Notes under the pieces: generated by a model
Database searches by the model: none
What the model was told of the DNA's origin: nothing
What the model saw: the letters and a program-made list of their open reading frames with translations, nothing else
Translations under genes and position numbers: made by a program
Source: Prostheceraeus crozeri
Lineage: Eukaryota; Platyhelminthes; Polycladida; Euryleptidae
Length of the DNA stretch: 64,000 nucleotides
Assembly: GCA_907163375.1 (NCBI GenBank)
Contig: CAJQUW010011298.1
Coordinates: 1-64,000 of the forward strand
Direction of reading: 5' to 3'
In this document: piece by piece, positions 14,629-24,548 of the stretch
Layout of the letters: every line of letters begins with the position of its first letter
How positions within the stretch are numbered: the stretch's first letter is position 1

Positions 14629-15716
14629 TAACTTGTAAATCTTAAAACATTTCATATGGACGATGATGATAATAGATGAAATAGTGTCAAATAAATTAAG
14701 ATAGCTTACACTTCTGATACAGGGATAGCAATCGACTGCGATCCATGTGTAAAGAGCTTGTTAGACTACGGAAGAGAGAAGTGTGTTATATTGCGTGTGG
14801 CGCGTGAGTGTCCTCCCTTTCATTCCATTCATCAATTCGTCTCATTGATAGAGACAGGTAGAACTCATGGCTCTCATAACGTATGCAATGGAAAGTTTTA
14901 GGCAACCTTCGACAGTTGGCTAAATGTCGCCCGAGTAAAAGTTTGAGATGATACACTCCTGGCAAACTAACTCATGAAGTAGCTTTGCTGTAATACATTT
15001 CTATCTGTAAACATATGATAATGTTAAAGTGAATCTAAAACTTTTCAGCTTATTAATTGTTCATCGTTGCATCAACGCTTTAACACGTGAACAGTTATAA
15101 TTTATTTTTAATTTACACTTAGTCTAACTTGTAAACTAGTAAATCTTGCGATCTTATTTTTACAAACAGTTACACCTTTATTTCTAACATATACACTATT
15201 GAAACTTTATTTCTAACTTGTAAACTCTTGAAACTTTATTTTGATATACAAACAGCTAAAACTTAATTTCTAACTTGTAAACTCTTGAAACAGTTATAAT
15301 TTTATTTTTAATTTACACTTAGTCTAACTTGTAAACTAGTAAATCTTGCGATCTTATTTTTACAAACAGTTACACCTTTATTTCTAACGCATACACTATT
15401 GAAACTTTATTTCTAACTTGTAAATCTTAAAACATTTCATATGGACGATGATGATAGATGAAATAGTGTCAAATAAAATTAAGATAGCTTACACTTCTGA
15501 TACAGGGATAGCAATCGACTGCGATCCATGTGTAAAGAGCTTGTTAGACTACGAAAGAGAGAAGTGTGTTATGTTGCGTGTGACGCGTGAGTGTCCTCCC
15601 ATTTCATTCCATTCATCAATTCGTCTCATTGATAGAGACAGGTAGAACTCATGGTTCTCATAACGTATGCAATGGAAAGTTTTAGGCAACCTTCGACAGT
15701 TGGCTAAATGTCGCCC
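14629..15716. repeat. Direct duplication of a 300-bp non-satellite segment, with satellite remnants between
   Basis: The segment 14629-14932 recurs as 15415-15716 with scattered substitutions (for example GACTACGGAAG against GACTACGAAAG). Between them, 14933-15414 holds decayed satellite, including a second internal repeat: the stretch AATTTACACTTAGTCTAACT appears near 15110 and again near 15309. Short ORFs crossing the second copy are not preserved in the first, so I do not call a gene. Confidence 0.8.
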
Positions 15717-18063
15717 TGGCGCGAATGCATACTACGTTGAGACAGAGGCAATCACTTGCAAACATGACGCAGAGAGGTTTAACAAGATTGACCATTGCCG
15801 AATGTCCCTTGCGGTATACATAGCTACGGGTTTCACCGCCGCCCTTTACAGGAACGCCCGTCGAAAGGAAGTATTACACCGAACTTCATTTGCAACGTTC
15901 AAGTTGACTGATAGCAGATTCAACTTAATGATAGTATTCGCCAGTCCGAAGACTGCCCAGGGCAAACCGCGAGGAGGTTCTATCATGTCTTGCCCCATGG
16001 TGGCCCTTAAGAGAGCCGATGGTTCGTTCTCGGGAGTAATGTCATCTTACACCCTACCAATTCTACTGAGAGAGTCTTTGACTCTCTCTTTGGTAGCACT
16101 GTCGACTTCCACACTAACTGGTACATGGCTAAAAAGTGGAATGTAGCGCCATTCCGTTGGATTGACAGCAGTTGCTGTCATCGGATTGCCAATCCGAGCA
16201 AGATTATTAAAAACTCTGTCTTGCTCCTCTAGCCTGACAAACTCCTCAAATAAATTTCGCGGCCTTAACTGCGGTCCGCGAGGAGAGCTGACTTGACTGT
16301 TCGGCGTCTGCATGATTGAAATGAAATGAGAGGCAGTGGTTTATATATCCCTCTAATGCGACGCAACGTTCAAGTTGACTGATAGCAGATTCAACTTAAT
16401 GATAGTATTCGCCAGTCTAAAGACTGTCCAGGGCAAAGCGCATTGAAGGCTCTATCATGTCTTGCCCCATAGTGGCCGATTATACGGTAGTGTGTTAGTA
16501 GATTTCAATCATTGAAAAGGGAAGATGAGAATCATTTCATTTGTCTCATCAACGTTTATCATGGGAGCAATCATTGAAGGGACATCTAATGAATTACATT
16601 TCACTCTACTCCATATCATAAAGACTAACCTTTGTCGAATGGCTGAAGTACTCTGACCTGGCGAGAGAAAGCGTCACGTTGAGTATGAAGTCGAACGCCC
16701 AACATGAGCAACGGCTCAGAGGTTTCGGTCTAACAAACGACGAACAACCCGTGCAACACAATCCCTCTACGGCAGTACCCGCCGTCCCGAAGGAACGCTC
16801 GAGCAAAGGAGGTATTACAGCGATGATGTGCTTTATGAGTAGAAGTGAATCTCTTGATAGCAAGAGACTATTCAACTAGATAGCAAGTCAAAAATAACCT
16901 GATAGCAGGACAAATGTATAGTCAGTAATTTACACTTAGTGAGGAATGATAGATTTGAGTGTAGTAAGTGGCACTCGATCCCGTCGACAGCCCGAAGGCC
17001 TTGTACTGATCACTAGGGAAGTGAGAGATCTTCCCCGATACCCGCTATTTACAGCTGAAGACATCATTGTCACTGCCCCGAAGTGGTAACAGGAACGCCG
17101 AGTCAAAGGTAGTGAACAGTAGCTGGGATCTAACCCCTCAAAGCTGCCTTAGACTTAGTTAAATTTGAAACATGATATCAGATTTGAACTCAGCATACTT
17201 GAAAACCTTGAGGAAACATCCCAAGTTATTGCTTTGATCAGCTTGATAGCAAGCCGTAGAGTGCTTGATTCACCAGCGTTTTGCAATGGAGATGTTTAGA
17301 GGCCACCCATGACAAGATAGCTAAGACTCAACCGATTGGCGTTCAAAGTGCTACGTTGAGAGCTGTGTCAAATGCCCAACATGAGTTGCCCCAGCGGTTA
17401 CGGTCTCAAATATGACACATTCCCTTGCCACACTTATCACTACGGCATCGTCCGCCGTCCCGAAGGAACACCCTGTCAGTGGAATATTACAGCAAAACTC
17501 TCCGTGTCTTGCTCGCTTTCAGTGAAAAGCCGCTTATACCATGAGAAGACTGGCTCAGACATCATTAAAAATGCTTTCATTGACTTCAGCAGGGTCGAAA
17601 ACCCCAGAAAACCTCAAAAACTAGTGAATTTAAATTTTTCAACTTTTTAGCACTACTTATGAAATTTTATAAGTAGTTTATCACTTAGGGCAGGTCAATA
17701 GCGACCGAACCTTTTTTGAATCAAGTCAAACGGACTTGTAGAAGCAAAGTTACAAGCCTTTAAAGTTTTGGAGTCTTTTATGGCCTGGAGACGAAGGCCA
17801 TCTCCTGGCGAACCTCTAAGTCTGACGGCTTAGCTGATATCAGCAATGAAATTTTCTAAGTCGGTTTCTTACAGAAACTCGGAATTTGGAATGTCCGAAG
17901 CTATCATCGGAGCTCAGAGAGACGACCTACCTCTGACAGTCGTTCTCCTCTAAATGACAAGTCTCCGTCGGTTCCCAGCTTATATAGTGTGTGACGATCA
18001 GCTGATGACGTAATACCCATCATCCAAACACTAAAAATCCCGTCTATCTCCGGTTCTAGTGCT
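15717..18063. other. Low-copy region with dispersed repeats, no convincing gene
   Basis: This higher-GC stretch shows diverged internal repeats. A block of about 100 bp starting CAACGTTCAAGTTGACTGAT is present at 15893-15999 and 16364-16470. A second motif family, CCGAAGGAACGC followed by TATTACA, recurs near 15850, 16790 and 17455. Open frames here are short and do not agree between repeat copies. Nothing recognisable as a gene or RNA was found. Confidence 0.5.
16047..16313 (-). CDS. Possible exon of an unknown 88-residue protein
   Basis: A minus-strand open frame of 88 residues. I do not recognise it. A TATA-like GATATATAAA lies about 25-35 bp upstream of its ATG, a spacing that would leave only a very short leader. 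The protein is polar, with a basic Pro/Arg-rich N-terminal part (residues 1-19) and no membrane segment. A GTGTAAG donor-like sequence at its end could indicate a first exon. An overlapping plus-strand ORF is less plausible because it crosses a repeat. Equally likely to be chance. Confidence 0.2.
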   Translation of the reverse strand: MQTPNSQVSSPRGPQLRPRNLFEEFVRLEEQDRVFNNLARIGNPMTATAVNPTEWRYIPLFSHVPVSVEVDSATKERVKDSLSRIGRV

Positions 18064-20290
18064 CCGATTGAGCTAGAAATACACCATTTCCATGTAGAAT
18101 TTGACGCTGAATCCGAATCTGGCCTCCGTTTTCCCATCCGATGCTTCGTTTTGGCTCTACAGTAGGCAGCCATCGCAAAAATTCTAACTCTGTCGTTTTT
18201 CCGAAAAATGTTGAAAATTTTTCTCTCCGATTGACTTGAAACTCTCCGATTGACATGAAACTCACCATACAGATAAAGAATTTCACGCTGATTCCAAATC
18301 TGAAATCCGTTTTCCCATCCGATGCTTCGTTTTGAAGCTACAGCCCAAAACGTCCCAAATTCTAACTCTGTCGTTTTTCGCCAATGTCCGAAAATCTTAA
18401 ATGGCGTCTCACATCTAAACGAAGACAGATAGGAACAAGCCGATTCTTTCACTGAATTTGTCTCACTCTTAGCTTTCAAACGAGCTATCGCACGACAAAA
18501 TCCATCCACTGGAAGCCAAAATCGAAGCAAGCTGTCCAGAGGGGGGGGGAGTCAGCGAAAATTTTTTCTCTCCGATTGAGCTGGAAATACACCATTTCCA
18601 TGTAGAATTTGACGCTGAATCCGAATCTGGCCTCCGTTTTCCCATCCGATGCTTCGTTTTGGCTCTACAGTAGGCAGCCATCGCAAAAATTCTAACTCTG
18701 TCATTTTTTCGAAAAATGTTGAAAATTTTTTCTCGCCGATTGCCTTGAAACTCACCATACAGATAAAGAATTTCACGCTGATTCCAAATCTGAAATCCGT
18801 TTTCCCATCCGAGCCTTCGTTTTGAAGCTAGAGCCCAAAACGTCCCAAATTCTAACTCTGTCGTTTTTCGCCAATGTCCCAAAATCTTAAATGGCGTCTC
18901 ACATCTAATGAAGACAGATAGGAGCAAGCCGATTCTTTCACTGAATTTGTCTCACTCTTAGCTTTCAAACGAGCTATCGCACGACAAAATCCGTCCACTG
19001 GAAGCCAAAATCGAAGCAAGCTGTCCAGAGGGGGGGGGGAGTCAGCGAAAATTTTTTCTCTCCGATTGAGCTGGAAATATACCATTTCCATGTAGAATTT
19101 GACGCTGAATCCGAATCTGGCCTCCGTTTTCCCATCCGATGCTTCGTTTTGGCTCTACAGTAGGCAGCCATCGCAAAAATTCTAACTCTGTCATTTTTTC
19201 GAAAAATGTTGAAAATTTTTTCTCGCCGATTGCCTTGAAACTCACCATACAGATAAAGAATTTCACGCTGATTCCAAATCTGAAATCCGTTTTCCCATCC
19301 GAGCCTTCGTTTTGAAGCTACAGCCCAAAACGTCCCAAATTCTAACTCTGTCGTTTTTCGCCAATGTCCCAAAATCTTAAATGGCGTCTCACATCTAAAT
19401 GAAGACAGATAGGAACAAGCCGATTCTTTCACTGAATTTGTCTCACTCTTAGCTTTCAAACGAGGTATCGCACGACAAAATCCATCCACTGGAAGCCAAA
19501 TTCGAAGCAAGCTGTCCAGAGGGGGGGGGGAGTCAGCGAAAATTTTTTCTCTCCGATTGAGCTGGAAATATACCATTTCCATGTAGAATTTGACGCTGAA
19601 TCCGAATCTGGCCTCCGTTTTCCCATCCGATGCTTCGTTTTGGCTCTACAGTAGGCAGCCATCGCAAAAATTCTAACTCTGTCATTTTTTCGAAAAATGT
19701 TGAAAATTTTTTCTCGCCGATTGCCTTGAAACTCACCATACAGATAAAGAATTTCACGCTGATTCCAAATCTGAAATCCGTTTTCCCATCCGAGCCTTCG
19801 TTTTGAAGCTACAGCCCAAAACGTCCCAAATTCTAACTCTGTCGTTTTTCGCCAATGTCCCAAAATCTTAAATGGCGTCTCACATCTAAACGAAGACAGA
19901 TAGGAACAAGCCGATTCTTTCACTGAATTTGTCTCACTCCTAGCTTTCAAACGAGGTATCGCACGACAAAATCCATCCACTGGAAGCCAAAATCGAAGCA
20001 AGCTGTCCAGAGGGGGGGGGGGAGTCAGCGAAAATTTTTCTCTCCGATGGCGTTCAAATTCACCATACCGATGCAGAATTTCACGCTGAATCCGAATCTG
20101 GCCTCCGTTTTCTCATCCGATGCTTCGTTTGGACGCTACACACCAAAACGTCCCAAATTCTAACTCTGTCGTTTTTCGAAAAATGTTGAAAATTTTTACT
20201 CACCGATTGCCTTGAAACTCACCCTACCGATGCAGAATTTCACGCTGAACACGAATCCGACCTCCGTTTTCTCATCCGACCACTCCTTCC
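18064..20290 (-). repeat. About 490-bp composite satellite, four units plus a decayed tail
   Basis: Units are marked by GTCCAGAGGGGG at 18534, 19023, 19514 and 20004, giving periods of 489, 491 and 490 bp. Each unit contains two related half-repeats sharing CCGATTG, AATTTCACGCTGA, CATCCGA, GCTTCGTTTTG and TTCTAACTCTGTC. After the fourth unit two more divergent half-repeats run to about 20290. Long minus-strand ORFs read through the units, but 490 is not a multiple of three and the frames overlap each other, so these are by-products of the repeat rather than genes. Confidence 0.9.
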
Positions 20291-20442
20291 ACTCGAAACA
20301 ACCCATTTTACAACCCAACATTCAGCACGAAAAACATCACACACTATAGCCTCAACACTAATCCTGGCGGTCGCCCAAGTCCACCACGACACTCAGACCC
20401 AAAGCACCACGGCGGCCGACCACGACACTCTGCCGTTCCAGA

Positions 20443-20503
20443 GGGGGGGAGGGGAGGGGGAGGGGGAGGGGAGGGGGAGGGGAGGGGGAGGGGGAGGGGG
20501 GGG
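20443..20503 (+). repeat. G-rich tract with strong G-quadruplex potential
   Basis: About 61 bases made only of G runs (4 to 8 G) separated by single A residues, that is at least ten consecutive G runs. It follows the same TCCAGAG junction that precedes the 9-11 G runs in the 490-bp satellite units, so it appears to be an expanded version of that junction. Single-base loops and runs of four or more favour a stable parallel quadruplex. Confidence 0.85.
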
Positions 20504-20884
20504 AGTCAGCGATGGCGGCCATCTTGCGCGGTCCAGAAGTGGAGTTTTGCTTACTACTCATGTAAACCAATTAAAGTCGGTTGAGTAGTGAACAATATCA
20601 TATTCATAACGCAGTGGCTCTACTGCACGTTTCAACAATTTTGTACAAGATCTGACCGTAATCGGATCACTGATTCGTTTGCTTAGCTGTTTTTTAATCA
20701 TTAAATCCTCATTTCATTCATGTCTTTGCTTGGAAAATTGTCAACGCATCGTCTTGGCGTGAACACCGATTGCACTACACGGCTTTCATGAAATCATTGA
20801 TAAAATGTAGAGTGTAATGGCATCACTAAGGCAGAACAACGCTAAATACGAAATTTAGTGAGATACACAGACCTGCATACATAA
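20504..20884. other. Spacer, nothing recognised
   Basis: Apart from the YY1-like site at its left edge, this 380-bp stretch shows no open frame, repeat or RNA feature that I can support. Confidence 0.5.
20514..20525 (-). promoter_or_regulatory. YY1-like site beside the G-rich tract
   Basis: Read on the minus strand this is AAGATGGCCGCC, which fits the animal YY1 consensus of AAnATGGCSGCC. It lies 11 bp from the G-rich tract in a locally CpG-rich patch (20370-20540), features common in TATA-less animal promoters. No downstream gene is identified on either side, so promoter activity is inferred only from motif and composition. Confidence 0.35.
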
Positions 20885-21662
20885 CAGGAATGCGGAGTCG
20901 GAGTCCCGGAGTCCTATCATTTTTGCTGGAGTCGGAGTCCTATCATTTGATAGTTATAGAACTCCGGCCTATAATTAGACCCGAAATATAATACAAACAA
21001 ATTATCTATCCTCGTGCAGAGCTGTCACTGTCTTGATGTCAACTTTCTCCGTCAAACAAAAGTACAGTGACAGCAGTGCATACAAACCTTGTAATAGTGA
21101 ACAGTGATAGTGGAAAAAGGACTGTCTCTTCACTCGGGGGTTTAGTAGAGACGACAAGCCTTCCTAGCCTCGATCACACCTACGCACCAAAGGTCACGTC
21201 AGAGACAAAAATGAAATACTAGTTTGTTTGAGAATGTTGTCTCTTACCCTCACGTCAATCGTGTGTGATGACTGCTCCAAAGCGCATATTTATTAAATCG
21301 AAAGGGTACTTATTTTTTTGGAGAAGGATGGTGATTCTCTGCCTGGTAGTGACTGGAGAAAAACCGTGTGCAGCACACATCAACAAGATGGGAGGAGCCG
21401 AGTCGCATACATGCAACTTCAAGCTGCATTTAATAAACCTTCATCGAAAATGATTGATAATTGATGCAACAATGATCTCTAAAAATAGGTTCAGGTAAGC
21501 CTATACTGATCCATGATGTAAGTTACCAGCTTATTTAAAACTGGTATTATTTATATACTGGCCACCCGGAGTCGGAGTCAGACTCCTATCAAAAGCCGGA
21601 GTCCTATCAACCCCGGAGTCGGTGTCGGAGTCCTATCAAAATGATAGGACTCCGCATCCCTG
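20885..21662. mobile_element. Short non-autonomous hAT element with 8-bp TSD
   Basis: The element begins CAGGAATGCGGAGTC and ends in the matching inverted GACTCCGCATCCCTG. Both sides carry the identical 8-bp duplication ATACATAA (20877-20884 and 21663-21670), which is the hAT hallmark. Just inside both ends lie repeats of GGAGTCCTATCA (about 20905-20950 and 21590-21640). At 778 bp it is far too short for a full transposase. An internal frame (21265-21453) ends in a His/Cys pattern that resembles a decayed BED zinc finger, so this is probably an internal-deletion derivative of a larger hAT. Confidence 0.85.
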
Positions 21663-22319
21663 ATACATAAATATATATTCTAAATTTGTTGATTGTACGT
21701 GTTAATTCATGTATTGAATATAGCACTTGGGATTGTTGCTGTAGTTTCTAGACTGTCATGCTACATTTTGATGAATATTAATCATTGCAGTTTAGATAAA
21801 TTTAGACATTAAAGATTTGATATAAACCTAGTAAATCTACCGAGCGTAGGACGATTATGGACAGGGCTATAACGAGCTTATCCTATATCTGTGCATCTAC
21901 GTCACAGAGATGGATTCGTCTGTCTCTGTTACTCTAGAGGTGACGCAATTCTATCTCAGCCATTGTATGCGATGGTAGAGAGAGGTGGAAATATCCGTCT
22001 CCCTTTGGCTTACATGATTGGCCAAGCGTACGCAATGCGTAAGCTTGCATTAGGGAATTATTAGCTTGTATTAGGGAACACACGTCGTTGTGTCGAGCTG
22101 TCGTTATCACATTGAAGATTGAACAACTGACAAGTGAGCATTACCTATCTTTGATTCAATGCTTCTCCGCGATAAATTCATCAAATGGAAATATTATTCA
22201 ATGCAAAATTGATCTTTCTGCCCATCGGAACTAGTACCTCGCGTGACCATTAGTATTAAAAGATGTCATCTATAGACCAACCAAAACAGACAAAGCAATT
22301 TATCTCTGTGATCAACGTA
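21663..22319. other. Spacer between the hAT element and the Polinton
   Basis: No open frame or known repeat is evident. It contains a small local repeat, GCATTAGGGAA / GTATTAGGGAA near 22050-22080. Its last six bases, AACGTA (22314-22319), are the left copy of the Polinton target duplication. Confidence 0.6.
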
Positions 22320-22916
22320 AGTAATGGGCAAAAGACCGTTCCAGGACACCTAAAATTCAAAAAAATAGTATCTTTAAAAACGACATAAATTCATGAATTT
22401 AGACCCTTTTTTCAGGTTTTTAAGACCTAAACTCATGAATTTAGTCCATTCAAAAAGTACCATTTTTTCAAAAAATGGTATTTTTAAAAACAACATAAAT
22501 TCATGAATTTGAACCCTTTTTCAGGTTATGAAGACCTAAATTCATAAATTTGGGCGTTTTTAAAAATACCCAGTTTTTCAAATTTTTCAAAATCTCAAAT
22601 TTGTGATTATGACATTTTTCATTGCTTAAATCATGACCGTTCTAGGACACCGAAAATCATAAAAGTTAAGAATCTCAAATTTGAGAATTACAATTTTCAT
22701 TGCTTAAATCATGACCGTTCCAGGACACCGAAAATCATAAAAGTTGAGAATTTCAAATTCATGAATTTCATCCATCTTTCAGGTTTTTAAAATATAACAT
22801 GTGACTAATAATATTTCTTTAAAAATGGATGAAACAAAAATGGAAGGAACTTCAGAAATGGAAGAAACAAAAGTGGAAGGAACCTCAAGAATATATCCTT
22901 CGTTATCTCAATTAAA
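22320..22916 (+). repeat. Polinton left inverted terminal repeat, 597 bp
   Basis: Matches the right ITR almost base for base up to 22916, where the two ends diverge after CTCAATTAAA. Internally it holds three copies of the terminal motif GACCGTTCCAGGACACC (from 22334, 22635 and 22713), an approximately 80-bp tandem repeat, and several near-palindromes AAATTCATGAATTT (about 22387, 22429, 22495, 22754). Its inner end contains the first codons of the gene that is complete only at the right end. The copy is 18 bp shorter than its partner because of the repeat number in that coding part. Confidence 0.95.
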
Positions 22917-23067
22917 CTTTTACGGAGCAGCGTGTCTTCTTTCTTTCTTTCTCTCTCTCTCTCGTTCCTGTCTGTTACAGGAATGTTGTATTCACAATGA
23001 CATGCATTCCTTAAAACAATTGCTTGTCTTCAATGAGAATAATTCCCATATGCTTTTAATAGAATGA
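22825..23067 (+). pseudogene. Mirrored 5' fragment of the terminal membrane-protein gene
   Basis: The first about 30 codons from ATG 22825 duplicate the start of the gene at 39131-39874, because the ITR reaches into that gene. Past 22916 the frame runs into unrelated sequence and ends at 23067, with none of the membrane segments or C-terminal domain of the complete gene. The Met-Glu-Gly-Thr-Ser repeats have a different number and order from the right-hand copy (Glu/Asp and Met/Val changes). It may simply be a by-product of ITR homogenisation; its leader and start could still be transcribed. Confidence 0.75.
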
Positions 23068-23078
23068 CCTTGAACGCT

Positions 23079-23169
23079 AATGGAAAAATACACCAACTAT
23101 CGAACCATGTCGACAGGTTTATCGACAAACTTTCTGACATCGGCGCGACAGTTGGTGTATTTTTCCATT
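23079..23169. repeat. 91-bp inverted repeat with 20-bp arms
   Basis: AATGGAAAAATACACCAACT (23079-23098) is perfectly mirrored at 23150-23169, with a 51-bp centre rich in CGACA. It lies just inside the left ITR, before the first plus-strand gene. It could be a small MITE-type insertion or a regulatory cruciform. No flanking duplication is obvious. Confidence 0.75.
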
Positions 23170-23454
23170 CAAGCAATGTCGCATGAATGATTGTTATGGA
23201 AACCAAAACGAAGAGAAATTCTCATTCATTAATTCATCCTCTCTCTCTCATATGTCCATTGTCTTTAGATTGTACTTGTTCTTTTGTTCCCATAGTGTAA
23301 ATGGAATTTCACAACCCGCATTGAAGGGAAAATTAACGTTGTATTTGCGCTTGAAGGACGTTACTTTAAAAGGGTGTGCAGTTTATTGAATTCACTTTCT
23401 TGCAAACCAGTTACATTGAAAATTGCAGTTGTCTGTTTGTGCTGTTATTTTACA

Positions 23455-23868
23455 ATGGTAGGAAATCAAGAACGCGATTTACGGTTGGAAATGAAAAAGC
23501 GGAGACTTACTGACGTAACAAGACAGATAGCCAGACTCCAACCACGGAGTAAAATATTTTCTCACATAAATATGAATGACATTTTTCATAATCTGGGTGA
23601 CTCACATGTCAATTATGCAATTGATAAAAGAATATTGAACTTAATAGAACGCAGACAGCAGGCGTACATTTCATTGCAAAGAACTTTATTGCAAGAGGAA
23701 GATGAAGTTTTAATTGAAGAAACTCGCCAACGACCATCGTCCATCGTCCAACGTCCATTTAATCCACCAAGTTATGAGCAGGTTCTTTTACAAATGGAGG
23801 AAGAACGCACAGCGCAACAACCAACACATGCGACGCCCTCACATGCACCACCATCAAGAGAAAACTGA
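23455..23868 (+). CDS. Polinton protein of unknown function with a PPxY motif
   Basis: I do not recognise a family. From the first in-frame ATG (23455) the product is 137 residues, charged and mostly helical-looking (residues 5-90 rich in Arg, Glu, Leu and Gln). Residues 104-107 read PPSY, followed by Glu-Gln-Val-Leu, a PPxY late-domain type motif that in many virus structural proteins recruits NEDD4-family ubiquitin ligases through WW domains. The tail is Pro/Thr/His rich. The frame is open further upstream to 23374 but without an ATG. It precedes the protease gene on the same strand, so a virion or assembly role is plausible but inferred. Confidence 0.55.
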   Translation: MVGNQERDLRLEMKKRRLTDVTRQIARLQPRSKIFSHINMNDIFHNLGDSHVNYAIDKRILNLIERRQQAYISLQRTLLQEEDEVLIEETRQRPSSIVQRPFNPPSYEQVLLQMEEERTAQQPTHATPSHAPPSREN

Positions 23869-23919
23869 ATTCATTCTTCAAGGGAAATAGTGATTTATTT
23901 GATGCTATTATTGTTTCAT

Positions 23920-24012
23920 CTCCCAAAGTGCTATTGAATTTGTTGTATTATTTTAGTAAATCATCTCCAAAAGTGCTATTGAATTTGTTGTATTATTTTA
24001 GTAAATCATCAC
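23920..24012 (+). repeat. Tandem duplication of about 45 bp
   Basis: Two adjacent copies of a segment containing GTGCTATTGAATTTGTTGTA and ATTTTAGTAAATCATC (about 23927-23968 and 23969-24010). Located in the spacer between the PPxY gene and the protease relic. Confidence 0.75.
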
Positions 24013-24129
24013 ACCGTGTCAGCAAGTTATACATTTTTATTTCATTTAAAATGAATGGTGAAAATCCGTCAGCTACACGTCACTTATCTCCTTCTGTGGG
24101 ACTGAGTAATATAGGTGATATATGTCCTC

Positions 24130-24310
24130 AGGTTAATAACATGACTGAGTTCCAAAAAATATACAGCAAACAAAACCACATTAAATTTCGATTTAAATGA
24201 GATTGCTAAGCAATTGGGAATAAAGAATTTTCACATATTGATGAGTAATGAATTACTATTGATAAAAGATGTGCGAAACACTAACACAATGCAACAATGT
24301 AACGTTTAAA
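24130..24310 (+). pseudogene. Frameshifted relic of the protease 5' end
   Basis: This stretch reads as a diverged copy of the first about 48 residues of the protease that starts at 24549. The similarity begins in the frame containing ATG 24139, shifts by one base near 24175, and continues in the next frame through a segment matching protease residues 17-45 (NFDL, LGIKNFH and LM-NEL are shared). It then ends in a stop near 24308. The His, Asp and Cys of the active site are absent. It looks like the remains of an upstream duplication of the protease gene, or a lost paralogue. Confidence 0.7.
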
Positions 24311-24341
24311 TTTAGATTAAATTAAATAATTTCAAAATCGA

Positions 24342-24515
24342 ATAAGTAGTAAAGAAAGACATCATTAGAGACCAGTTTTAAATCAATACCCCCCCCAAGT
24401 AGTAAGGAAAGTCATCATTATAAAAATGTTTTAAATCAATACCCCCTTCTGACTAAGTAGTAAGGAAAGACATCATTAGAGAACAGTTTTAAATCAATAC
24501 CCCCCCTCTGACTTC
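24342..24515 (+). repeat. Three imperfect copies of a roughly 60-bp repeat
   Basis: AAGTAGTAA-GAAAG-CATCATTA followed by TTTTAAATCAATACCCCC occurs three times (from about 24345, 24398 and 24457). The C runs vary between copies. It sits directly upstream of the protease start and is one of the few C-rich spots in the element, so it might act as promoter or spacer; that is a guess. Confidence 0.7.
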
Positions 24516-24548
24516 TAGGGGTCTCTTAAGAAATTTTTTTATTATAAA

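Noticed and set aside
15448..16146. Two plus-strand ORFs (65 and 159 residues)
   Set aside because: The first lies in a duplicated segment and is broken in the other copy; the second crosses dispersed repeats and shows no domain.
17904..20001. Long minus-strand ORFs as genes
   Set aside because: They are translations of the 490-bp satellite, overlap in different frames and recur in every unit.
20358..20570. Proline-rich ORF opposite the G tract
   Set aside because: It is simply the C-rich strand of the G-run sequence read in one frame.
22801..22824. GTG start for the ITR-borne gene
   Set aside because: Eukaryotic genes rarely start at GTG, and the next in-frame ATG has the A-rich context of all other starts in the element.
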